The notes under the pieces were generated by a model. That model worked only from the letters and a program-made list of their open reading frames with translations, made no database searches and was not told the origin of the DNA. Shown in pieces: positions 11,918-21,567 of a stretch of 64,000 nt of DNA; the stretch's first letter is position 1; the number at the start of each line of letters is the position of its first letter. This stretch comes from Dactylellina haptotyla (taxonomy: Eukaryota > Ascomycota > Orbiliomycetes > Orbiliales > Orbiliaceae), in the NCBI GenBank assembly GCA_031310005.1, contig CM062379.1, positions 6,200,001 through 6,264,000 on the forward strand, in the 5' to 3' direction. A program made the translations under genes and the position numbers.

Positions 11918-13391
11918 ATGCCGTTTATCGAACACGATCCAACGGACATGAATAGCTTCAAAGCGTATCTAAAACAGTCGAAAAGGATACTAGCGTTATG
12001 CGGCGCAGGTACGATATGATATTTTCCGGGGCTTCCAGGGCCCGCACATTCGGAGTGGCCTGATGCGCAGCCCATTCTGTCCTTATCCCGTACCTAACCT
12101 TCTTTAACTATTGCCCAGGTCTATCCGCTTCGTCAGGTAAGAGATATTCGTCTCGGCCAGACGGAAAGGTCCCGTAAAAGGTTTCGATTAGCTCATAGCA
12201 TTTCCCTCTTCCCAGGTTTGGCAACCTTTAGGGGAGCAGGCGGCCTGGTACGCACGACCTGCATCAATTCGCTTCCCCGGATTTTGATAATTTTAGTAAC
12301 ATTGTAGCTAAACCCTTTAACTAGTGGAAAACCCACGATGCCATGTCTCTAGCAACCCCCAATGCTTTCGTTAAAGACCCTAGCTTGGTTTGGCAGGTTC
12401 GTTCCCGTTTGTTGCGATTTCATGCTTATATACTCCTATCTCGATCGCATTTACGTAGTTGATGTCACTCACACTAACATTTCTTCCCACCTATTACCAG
12501 TTTTACTCCGCTCGAAGACAAGCAGCTTTCTCTGCGAAACCGAATCCCGCTCACCTAGCTCTCGCAGCCCTTGCGGTCAAAAACTCGGATTTCATTACTG
12601 TCACACAGAATGTCGATGGGCTATCCCCTCGTGCCGGCCATCCACCTCTCCAACTACAACCCGTACACGGTTCACTCTCCACAATCAAATGCACCAGTGT
12701 CTTCTGTAACTATATTCAATATGACAACTACGACATGGCCCTTACGCCCGCTCTAGCTCCTGCTCCGGAAAGATCATCGAATGATGCAGAAGCTGCGCCG
12801 GCTAATATCCCAGTTGCAGACCTTCCGCATTGTCCCAAGTGCACAACTGGAGTACGTCCCTTATAGCGCTCTTGTGCCTAATTTTGTGCTAACATCATGC
12901 TTCATAGCTACTGCGTCCTGGTGTCGTTTGGTTCGGTGAAAGTCTTCCAGCGCATGTTCTAAGTGAAATCGACGAATGGATGGAGGACGGTCCTATCGAG
13001 CTATGTCTCGTTATTGGTACAACCGGGATGGTTTGGCCCGCAGCCGGATACATCGGACAATGCAAGGAAAAGGGGGCTAGAGTTGCAATTATCAATATGG
13101 AAATCGACGAGGACCCGATGCTTGGAGGCGTGGAATATGCGTATGCAAACCTTCCATCTGTCTGATTCTAGCTTGGTCGAGCATATGTGCTAACGAAGGG
13201 TATCTAGTGACTGGCTTTTCAAAGGCGATTGCGCCCAGATACTTCCTCAAATCCTCGAACCTGTTATTGGAACTATGGATCAAGTCAAGGAGCTACTCGG
13301 GGACACTGACCACTTTCCAGCCCCGACTTTTCAGGGTGGACCATTTGCTGAGAATACGTCTAAGGAATCTCAAGGTACCGGTTACTATTAA
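11918..13391 (+). CDS. Sirtuin, class III (SIRT5-like NAD-dependent deacylase)
   Basis: NAD-dependent lysine deacylase. Exons 11918-12008, 12119-12136 (18 nt), 12216-12247 (32 nt), 12325-12396, 12501-12851, 12908-13140 and 13208-13391 give about 326 residues. The NAD-binding motif CGAGLSASSG (residues 28-37) is assembled from exons 1-3 and is followed by TFRGAGG. The second motif TQNVDG (106-111) and the catalytic histidine in VHGS (His127) are present, as are zinc cysteines 135, 140, 182 and 185. Tyr73 and Arg76 (FYxxR) match the Tyr/Arg pair that lets SIRT5 accept malonyl, succinyl or glutaryl groups, so a deacylase rather than plain deacetylase role is inferred. About 35 Ala/Pro-rich residues sit between the two zinc cysteine pairs. 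The last codons are uncertain: reading on ends in GTGYY, but a further intron (13375-13445) would end the frame at 13474. Confidence 0.9.
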
Positions 13392-13474
13392 ACGCATAGA
13401 TGCACGCAACTGTTTTTTTGTGTTACATGGAACTGTTTTAGGAAGATACATCGCGTGGGATTCGTGGTTTTTGA

Positions 13475-14224
13475 TATCAGAATGGGCGTTGGGTTAGGGG
13501 ACAGGCATATTTCTAATCATTCAATCCTAGAATGATATTAAGAGGACTATAATATTTTATTTTTCGTGGGGGGTTGTTCCACAGTGCCTACTTCGGAATC
13601 ATAAATTCTGTATTCGTGAAGGTTTTCAAGGCACGAGGCATTTGAAAAACGACACCTTGACGCCTCAAACTGTGCTGACTACATTTCAACCCTCTCCAAT
13701 CGATCAGTGGGTGGGTCTTTATATCTGAAGCAATACGGCCTCCAGGATGTTCGATATCTGTGAATGCACCAGCAGACCGCAGCTACCCCAGTCAGCACAC
13801 ACTCGCTTGAGGCAACCTCATGCGTGTTGTCGTCATCATTCCCAGCCTTGGCCAGTTGGATTCCCAGATTCACACACAAAGGAGAGACCTCCGAGAGCGC
13901 CACAGGAACTCAGCTGTGCGCTGTGAAGCCGGGGCGGGAACATATAAATAAGTAGATGGGAGCGCGTACGTAATATCTCGAGGCTTGCACCCTCTTTTCT
14001 CAGTTGCCCGTCACATTTGAGTATACCATTGATTTCTACCTTCCGCCGCTTTCAGCACCACCATTTGGACAGCCTCGCATAACAAAGCCCTTCGAGTAAC
14101 TTAAATAGCCGTTGTATGCGAAACCCCATCCCCTCAAATACATCTCGAGTTCTCCTAGTTCTCAGGACTAACAGCTCATCTCATTCGCTCGCTCAAGCTA
14201 CCCAAGTACCCATACACTATCACA
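13475..14224 (+). promoter_or_regulatory. Upstream region of the small cysteine-rich gene
   Basis: No gene is visible. A TATA-like TATAAATA lies at 13943-13950, about 275 bp before the ATG at 14225, followed by CT-rich DNA typical of fungal leaders. Confidence 0.45.
13943..13950 (+). promoter_or_regulatory. TATA-like TATAAATA
   Basis: TATAAATA about 275 bp before the cysteine-rich gene's ATG; a longer spacing than usual, so the leader would be long or contain an intron. Functional status is unproven. Confidence 0.3.
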
Positions 14225-14465
14225 ATGGCCGCCTCCGAAATCACCCCTCTCGTCGATGCTGGCAAGCCAGAGACCAATGTCGGCATCAAGCCCATCGACA
14301 ACCCGATTAAGAAGTTCTGCCCAAAGTGCAACCGATGCATTGACTGTGGTGACTGCGAGTTCTGGTACGCTCGATTTCACATCCTACTATCTGATGACAT
14401 GAATGATTCAGTACTAATATGGTGATCGAAACTCGAACAGCTGCATTCCTTGCACTATTCAGTAA
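14225..14465 (+). CDS. Small cysteine-rich protein with a cysteine every third residue
   Basis: Two exons, 14225-14364 and 14441-14465, splice in phase around a 76-nt intron with a perfect TACTAAT branch point at 14412. The product has 54 residues. The first 30 are hydrophilic, without a signal peptide. Cysteines then stand at 32, 35, 38, 41, 44, 47, 48 and 51: eight in 20 residues with strict period 3, ending two residues before the stop. I do not recognise the family. Metal binding (Zn, Cu or an Fe-S cluster) or S-acylation of a membrane-attached tail are both possible inferences. Without splicing the frame reads past the cysteine block into non-conserved sequence, whereas splicing extends the cysteine pattern, which supports the intron. 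It is flanked by its own promoter and by Bud22 downstream. Confidence 0.72.
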
Positions 14466-14877
14466 ACACCTTTGAGAAGGGATTTTGGCTTGATTGCTTG
14501 GGGAGATTCGAATTCAGCTGAATAACAGAGACGAGGGCTGGGGATTCTTTTCGCATGCGAGGGCTGGGCTAGTTACATACACTCCCCTCGACCTTTCCTT
14601 TCTTTTTCGTTCAATCTTAGAATGTTGAATACTTTGCAATGACAAAAATGAACCTCCCCCAAATATCATCTCTTACTTGTCTTTCGTGAGGTGTGAAATA
14701 TATCCGATCTGTGAAGCTTTGCAGGGTGAATCGAATCGGTGGTCGCTTAAGCGGGCTCAATCCGGGCGACAGTGCCAAGACCGACGAACATGTACGCCCA
14801 GAAAAAATTCGGCTGTCGCAAATCTTCAATTCGATCAAGTTTGAAAACTCAATCGTCACGTTACACACCTCACCAAC
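14466..14877 (+). other. Intergenic: 3' flank of the cysteine-rich gene and Bud22 promoter
   Basis: No gene, repeat or RNA is visible in these 412 bases; they must hold the terminator of the small gene and the Bud22 promoter. Confidence 0.5.
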
Positions 14878-16448
14878 ATGCCCAAACGGAAACGATCAGA
14901 CTTCGAACCCTCGTCTAGGGGCGTCGGTATCGTAGACGAAGCGTTGGAAGCCCCAAATGGCGCCAGCGAATCCACCCGGTCAATCGCAATCCAGCAGCAG
15001 AGCATCGAGCAAAAGATCCATCACCACCGTATCCTACTAAAGCGTGCGCTCAAAACCGCAAAGGGATTCGAGCAGCAAAAGCTGGGGAAACGGATCAAAT
15101 CGGCGCGAAAGGGGCGTTTACCGCCTGCTAAAGCGAAAGACGGGAAAGATGAGATAGAGAGATTGGAGAAGGAGCTGGAAGGACTGAAGGTCCGTTTGAT
15201 CTCATGCACTCCGGTTGCTTCGAGAAACTAGAATTTAACAATTGATCCTCATAGAACGTCGATCTACAATCGCTGGCGACTACATACTTGAACAGAACGT
15301 TACTAAAGAACCGACAATTATCGTCATCACAGTATTTTCCACAATCAGTCGCAAAGGAGGTGGAGGAGCACGCAAAGCTACCCGTACCCACTGGTCCCGT
15401 CGCGAATGTCTGCGCAAGACTATTAAATGCCAATCCGGTCAAGGAGGCCATCAAGGAGATAACCAGCAATCTTGGACGGCTGCTAGGTCTCGAAGAAGGA
15501 GAAGAGGCAACAAACAAGGCGTCGAAAGAACGGGAGAAGTCAGATACTACGGATCCGAAACAAGTGCTGCACGGAAAAGGACGTGAGCTAGCCAAGGATA
15601 CGGACTCAGTTAGCAGATCTAATTCTGAATCGGACGAGAACGATATATCCAGTGAAGAGTCTGTCGTTCATCCATCTACGCTCAAAAACCTCGCTGCAAA
15701 GTACTTGAAGAACGGCGGTGCAGTATCAAGCGACGATGAGGACGAGGGCGAGGAGGAAGGTTTTGGCGACAGGATAGCATGGTCATCTGAAGATGAAAAT
15801 GAAGACGAAGAAGATGAGGATAGCGACGAGGAAGAAGAAGAACGACAGCGCGGACGGTCAATGTCAATAACACCAATACCCGAAGACGAATTACGAGCCA
15901 TGGAAGCAGCAGAAAACGAAGATCTGGACATCTCGCTCTCCGAGGACGATGAAGACGACATGAGTGACTCAGAATCGGCACCGAAAAATTCAGAACCCAA
16001 GAAATCGAAACAGAAACCCGCGCTTCCGGCCGCTCCCACCGGCCCCATCAAAGCCTCCTCGTTTCTACCCACTCTTATGACCGGTTACATATCGGGCTCC
16101 GAATCCGACGACTCGTCTACATCTTCCACGGGAGCTGGTAAGAAAAAGAAGACGGGTCCTCCTGCTAAGAAAGTTCGCAAGAATCGCATGGGCCAACAAG
16201 CTCGTCGCGCACTCGCTGAGAAGAAATACGGCGTCGGGGCAAACCACGTCAAGAAAGCTAAGGAGGAAAAAGAAGCCAAGATGCGGGCGAAGGAGGATAG
16301 GAAGAAAGCATGGGAAGAGAAGCAGAATAAAGCCGTCCACGTCAGTTGGCAGTTGAAGAAAGACGAGAAGGATAAGAAAGACAAGATCGTGAAGGATATG
16401 ATGGCTGGTAAGGCCGCAGGTGTAGGCAAGAAGATCGTATTTGATTAA
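14878..16448 (+). CDS. BUD22: Bud22 family ribosome-biogenesis protein
   Basis: Nucleolar factor of the small-subunit processome needed for 18S rRNA maturation in yeast; the human relative is SRFBP1. Exons 14878-15189 and 15255-16448 give 501 residues. The N-terminal 150 residues contain predicted coiled coil (KIHHHRILLKRALKTAKGFE). The middle has several acidic runs of Glu/Asp/Ser (about 200-320) that fit CK2 sites and nucleolar proteins. The C-terminus carries the family-defining block KNRMGQQARRALAEKKYG followed by a Lys-rich helix (KKAKEEKEAKMRAKEDRKKA). The splice restores an in-frame LKNVDLQSLA. The start was chosen as the first ATG with a basic MPKRKR nuclear-targeting-like beginning. 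Downstream it converges with a small gene on the minus strand. Confidence 0.85.
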
Positions 16449-16725
16449 AAGCGATACAAAAGTGCTGTGGCGGCACTTGTACGGTATATCGTTATAGGCG
16501 AATAACAACCTCTCGATTGAGCGATTCAATTTTCTTCTCCTTAGGAGATACTGAAGTATGTACACAGACTTTAACTAATAAAGAAATTAGAAGATTTTTT
16601 GGTGTCAAAAACGTTGGCAACGGACCGTCCAGCGGGCAGACAATTCTTTCTCTCCCTAAACACCCCTCAAAAACACCAAAATTAAAACTTTAAAACAAAA
16701 AAGTACAAGATAGTTGAGCAGTCAT

Positions 16726-17009
16726 TTATTCATCCAAATCAGAAGAGCCTTCAAGCCTGGCACTCGATTCTCGCGACTGGCGGAAGTAAGGGCTTCCCGG
16801 CGAAGGGGACTTCAGATTTTGAATATGATTCGCCATCCTAGTTCATCACGGTTGCGTTAGTTGAACTCATGCATTCCTTCCTCTTGATAGAATGCAGGAA
16901 GTAAGGGAGAGAAGAAGAAGTTTCAATAGGCGGCGCACCTTTCAGTTTCGCTTCCATTCTGCTTGATCGCGGTGTTCAAATGATTTAATGTTGATAATAT
17001 TCCGGACAT
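16726..17009 (-). CDS. Hypothetical 60-residue protein (two exons)
   Basis: Neither exon is long enough to stand out as an open frame. Exon 17009-16939 ends in a GTGCGC donor; after a 101-nt intron ending CTAG, exon 16837-16726 continues in phase to a stop. The 60-residue product begins with a helical, amphipathic stretch (MSGILSTLNHLN) and continues with a Ser-rich tail (SPSPGSPYF) and acidic end (SSDLDE). No signal peptide or membrane segment is present. I do not recognise the family; the shape resembles small coiled-coil subunits of larger complexes, but that is only an impression. It lies between the converging 3' end of Bud22 and the coiled-coil gene on the same strand upstream. Confidence 0.5.
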
Positions 17010-17417
17010 CTACAGATTTCAACCGAATCCATTAAAAAATAAATATAATTTAGCCTTTCGTGCTCTTGTTGTTTTTTAAAAAAAATGTAAGTATGACCGG
17101 TTAGATGATGATGATAATCTACAGAGAAGCTGAGAACGAAGGAAATTAAGGGGCAAAAGTAAAAGGAGAAATGAGAATAGAAAGATTGGAGTAATAAAAA
17201 GTCGTCTACAATCATCGAAATAGTAAAAGGAAACACATTGAAACGAAGAAAGTTCCAAACACTTGGTCTTTTCTCTCTCTCTCTCAAAATGCCTGTTCAA
17301 AGATTTTTTCGAAGGTCTTTGGTTAAAATACACCCCTTACAAAAGCAACATCCACCTCCCTCCCATTAAGAAGAATAACTTACAAGTCCAGTATTATCAT
17401 CATCATCTTTACCATCA
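17010..17417 (-). other. Intergenic: AT-rich 3' flank of the coiled-coil gene
   Basis: These 408 bases are AT-rich, with a short GA-repeat and poly-A tracts, and separate two minus-strand genes. They presumably hold the poly-A site of the coiled-coil gene and the promoter of the 60-residue gene. Confidence 0.45.
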
Positions 17418-20400
17418 TTAAGAGGCTTTGATAGGGTTGGGGGTACCGACATGACCTGTCAATGACTCAACTTCTCTGTTCTCATCTTCTTCGTCCACCT
17501 TCTTGCTCACCTCTTTGGATTTCGCATCGTTCGCTTGCAGGATCTGGTCGAGCATATCGCATTTGGTCTTCCATGCCTCGGTATCGTTCTTTAATCTTGA
17601 ATTCTCGGCCTTTGTTTCTGCGAGTTCGGTTTCCAAGGCGCTGAGCTTGGCGGTGAGGGTCTTCACTTCATCTTCGAGGCCAGATTTGGCCTTGGTGTTG
17701 CTCGCGGTTGTCGTGCTGGCGGACTCAAGTTTGGCAGCTAATGTGGCATTTGCAGCTTGGAAGGAATCAGCAGCTTCTTTTGCGGCGAGGAGATCTTTCT
17801 CTAGGTCGGCGATCTTGGAAGTCAATGCGGACTCGCGTTCGATGAGTTCCCGAATCTGTTCCTTATACATTTGGGACATCTCTTGCATGTCTACGGCATT
17901 GGCTTCTGCGGCCTTATCCTGAGCTTTCTTCATCGCTGCGATGGTAGCGGAGAGCTCAGACTCGGTCTTCTTGGCGGCCTCGGTATCGGCCTTCGCGCTC
18001 TCGAGAGCCTTTCGAAGATCTGTTTCCGCGGTCTTCAAGGACTCGATTTTTTTCTTGTACCCATCGGCCTCAGAAGACCATGCGGATTTCTCCGTGCTGT
18101 ACTTATTGGTCAGATTCTCCAGCTCTGAAGTATCAGCAGCCTGTTCTTGAAGTTCCCTATGAGACTGCTCGGCAGCTTCTCTCGCCAAGGATTCCTTTTC
18201 GAGCTCGGCAGTCAAGCTCTCAACGGTGGCCTTGTGCTCTTCCTCCTTTGCTAAGAGCATCTCTTGATGCTCGGCATCCTTCGATGCCAATACTTCTTGG
18301 TGGCCAGCCGACAATTTCTTGACCTCGTCAGCGTGCTCACTAGTCTTAGCTTCAAGGGCTTCAGCGTGCTCCGAGGCTGTCTTCTTCAGGTCCATAAGCT
18401 GTTTCGCCAACTCGTCGTGGTCACGTTGGACCTTAGCTAGAGATGATTCTTTCTCAGCAAGTAAGGACTCCTTATCAGCCAGAAGCAAATCCTTATCCGC
18501 GAGGCTCTGACGTAACTTGGACGAATCGGCGTCTTGCTCGCTCTTGAAGTCGTTAAGGTTTTTCTCATGCGAAGATCGCAGCTCGTCTATTTCTTTGACC
18601 TTGCTCTCTAGCACGGTTCGGATTTCAGCGAGTTCTACCTTCAGTTTATCGCATTCCTGGGCATGGGCGCTTTGCTTTTCCTGTTTAAATTATATCATTA
18701 GCAAAGGTGGTCATAAGGGTGAGTATAGCAAATAGCCTTACCGATTCACCCTCTGCGAGCGTCTCAATGGTTTTATTCAAAGCTGTAATTTCGTCTGCAC
18801 TCTTCTGCTGAACCTCGGCAAGCGCTGTCTGCAGTTCTTGGTTCTGCGTTGTCAACTCTTCTAGAGTCTTGTTCAAGTCTGCAGAAGCATCTGATTTCTC
18901 TTGTAACGCTTTCAATTCAATTGCATGAGCTTGGTGCTTCGCCTCGTGCTCAGCAAGAAGCTGCTCAAGTTTTGAAGCATGTGTCGCCTCCAGGTCAGCG
19001 ATGCTCTTCTTGCTTGCCTCGGAGTCACTAGAGCGGGCGAGTTTGAGCTTTTCAAGCTCGGATCTCGCAAGTTCAAGTTCCTCAGACTGAGCCTCGTGCT
19101 TTTCGGCTAGAGCACGCTTCTCCTCGGTATGGGCTGCAAGATGTTGGCTAAGCTCAGCTTCATGGGTCTTCTTCAAATCAGAGAGCTCTGTTTGCCGAGT
19201 CTCTAGGTCACCCTTGGATTGTGTGGCATTACTCTCGAGATTTGAGATTGTTTCTTTCAGCGCATTAGCCTGCTCTTGGATAGTCTGAGAGGTAGACTTC
19301 TCGGTTTCTAGCTCTGAACTCAATTTCGAGATTTGCTCGGCGAGCTTCGCAATCTCAGCCTCAGAAACGCTGCTCTTCTCCTGGTAAGCGGTAGTTTCTT
19401 CATCACGAGACTTCTGTAGAGAAGCAATCTCGGTAGCATGGGTTTCCACAGCTCCATCGAGTTTGTTTTGGAGCTCTAGGTGCTGGACCGAGGATTCCTC
19501 TAGTTTCTTCTGGATTGCGATAACGCTAGCCTCAGCTTCCTCGAGCTTCTTTTGAAGATCCGTGAGTTGTTGCTTTCCACCAGCCTTGGACTCCGTTAAA
19601 GCCTAGTAAATTTGATGAGCGCTTCTGCCTGCTGACCGTTGGCCCAAATATTAACATACCTTGGTATGATCGGCGAGTAGTTGGTTCTTCTCGCTTTCCA
19701 GTTTCGACTTCAGCTTATCCAAGTCTTTAGCCAGGTCATCGCGTTCAAAGGTAGCCTTTGCTTCACGAGCCTTGCCATCGGTGATTTCTAGCTCAAGCTT
19801 AGCAACCATCTCTTTCATTTTGGTTTCGTATTCCTTTGCCGCCTGCTCAGCTTTGGCAGTTGCATCAGCCTGTTCAGCTGTAACTTGAGACAACTTCGCC
19901 TCCAGTTCCGAGATCTAGAATTCTTCGGGTTAGTTTTGATATAAAATTAGTCGGCTACAACAGCTATCTTACAGTTTCCAGAGATTTGGCATGCTGTTTG
20001 GTGAGCTCTTCTATCTTAGCATCGACTCCCGCAGCTTCGCTACCACTCTTTGTCGCTATGTCCTCTTTCTCCGCCTTGATACTCTCAACCTCAGTGACCA
20101 GCTTTGACTTCTCATCTTCCAGCTTGGCAATGATCTCATCTTTATCCTTGTTGGCGGATTCTATCTCTCCTGTGAGCTTTTCCTTCTCGGCCTCCAGTTC
20201 GGAGATTGTAGACTGTAGCCTCTCGATCTCATCGTCTTTTTCTTTCAATTGAGCGCTATAGTTGACGCCGTTCGCGGATGGTTCAGGCGTCTTCGATGCT
20301 GCTTTTGAGGAAGAGGAGGGTGTAGCTTGGATGGTATCCAATCGAGATCGAGAGACGAGAGAGGTTTTAACAGGGGTAGACGTAACGGAGGATGTACGAC

Positions 20401-21082
20401 GGGAGGACGGGCTGGCAGTAGTAGTAGGGGCCGTGACACTAGAAGTGGTGGATGTTCTTGTCCGGGGCGCAGCCGGACTGGAGCTCAAACCAGCTGTGGA
20501 GGTCTTCCTCGCAAGCGTTGAGGTGCTGGAAGTAGAGGTAGTTCCGATAGTGGAAGTCCGTCTGGCGGTTGCATCGACAGATGCAGTACCAGTCCTAGTG
20601 GTAGACGTTCGAGGCGCCGTGGTGCTTGTTCCAGAGGTGCCACCAATGGGTCGCTTAGCTGCGGCGGTAGTAGATGTTGTTCCTGTTCCGATGGTGCTGG
20701 TTCGCGACGACGAGGTCGTTGTCCCCGTGGTTGATGATGGGGTTCTTCTTGCTGCGGTAATTGTCGATGGAGGACCTGCTCGCGCCGGAGGTTTCGCCAA
20801 GCCACCAGTGCTAGAGGTAGTGCTTGTTGAAGCTGTTCTGCTAGTCGTACCAACGGTTGAAGGCTTCTTCGTCAATGTTCCGCCGGGTGGTCGCTTAGCA
20901 GTCCCACTTATTGCCCGCTTGGTCGTGGTTGTCTGCGTCTTCCCTGACGAACCGGAGAGAACGCTGGTATCAGTTTCCCTTCCTGATTCGGTAGCCGAGA
21001 GACTGGCATCGGCGAGGATGGCAGACTCATCAGGCTCCGGCGTCGAGGAGGTCAAGGGAACGTCTGGGGTTGGTTCTGACAT
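17418..21082 (-). CDS. Large coiled-coil protein with Ser/Thr-rich N-terminus
   Basis: Exons 21082-19973, 19914-19660, 19602-18742 and 18680-17418, all in phase 0, give 1162 residues. Residues 1-270 are a low-complexity Thr/Ser/Ala/Pro region with repeated basic TKRPPGG- and ARRTST-like units that would suit microtubule or nucleic-acid binding. Residues ~275-1110 are almost continuous heptad-repeat coiled coil rich in Glu, Lys, Leu and Ala, like myosin tails or golgins, so the product is probably a long dimeric rod. The C-terminus ends in a short non-coiled tail (TPNPIKAS). Database names for such fungal proteins (for example M protein repeat protein) reflect coiled-coil similarity only. The ATG at 21082 was chosen for its ACC-ATG context; an in-frame ATG at 21163 would add 27 basic residues. 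No specific function can be assigned. Confidence 0.85.
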
Positions 21083-21546
21083 GGTAGCGTCTAATCTTTT
21101 TTTTGCTTTCTCCCCTTTGCACGATTTTCTTTTTTTGGGAGGAGGTTTCGACTGTTTTTTCAAATTTTTGATAGATTGCTATTAATTGATATGAACCAGA
21201 TCGAAGCTTAGGAACCTTGAGATGGATGAATTGAAGGTAAGACGGTTGGTAAAGAAAGGGGTGGAAGAAGGGCGAAATTACTGGTACGCGAGCCCGAGGA
21301 GGTCAGTTTTCTGCGCCGTCGCGATAATAGCTCTCTATCGGATAGCAAGCGCACTCACACTATTAAAAGAACAGCCCAGAGCAGCAGGGGAGCAGCAGCT
21401 GGACGAAACGAAGCAGATGGAAATGAAGGAGGGAAGCAAAAAAAGAATCTTCTCGTATCCAATATCCAGGGCTCTGGTATCAGGATTCTGCCGTCGCGTC
21501 CGAGGCGACTGACGATATTAATAGCGTGTGAGATAGAGGAGAGGGA

Positions 21547-21567
21547 GAGGTTGAGGTTGAGGTTGAG
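21547..21567. repeat. Short GAGGTT tandem repeat, 3.5 copies
   Basis: Perfect hexamer repeat seen directly; part of a wider GA/GT-rich, pyrimidine-poor strand upstream of the coiled-coil gene. Confidence 0.9.

Noticed and set aside
20262-21185. 307-codon plus-strand open frame opposite the coiled-coil gene
   Set aside because: It mirrors the Thr/Ser/Arg repeat of the minus-strand gene; its Val/Ala-rich composition is the expected antisense shadow.
21222-21512. 96-codon plus-strand frame with a hydrophobic segment
   Set aside because: Lies in the promoter of the coiled-coil gene; only one weak hydrophobic stretch, no homologue recognised, overlaps an opposite frame.
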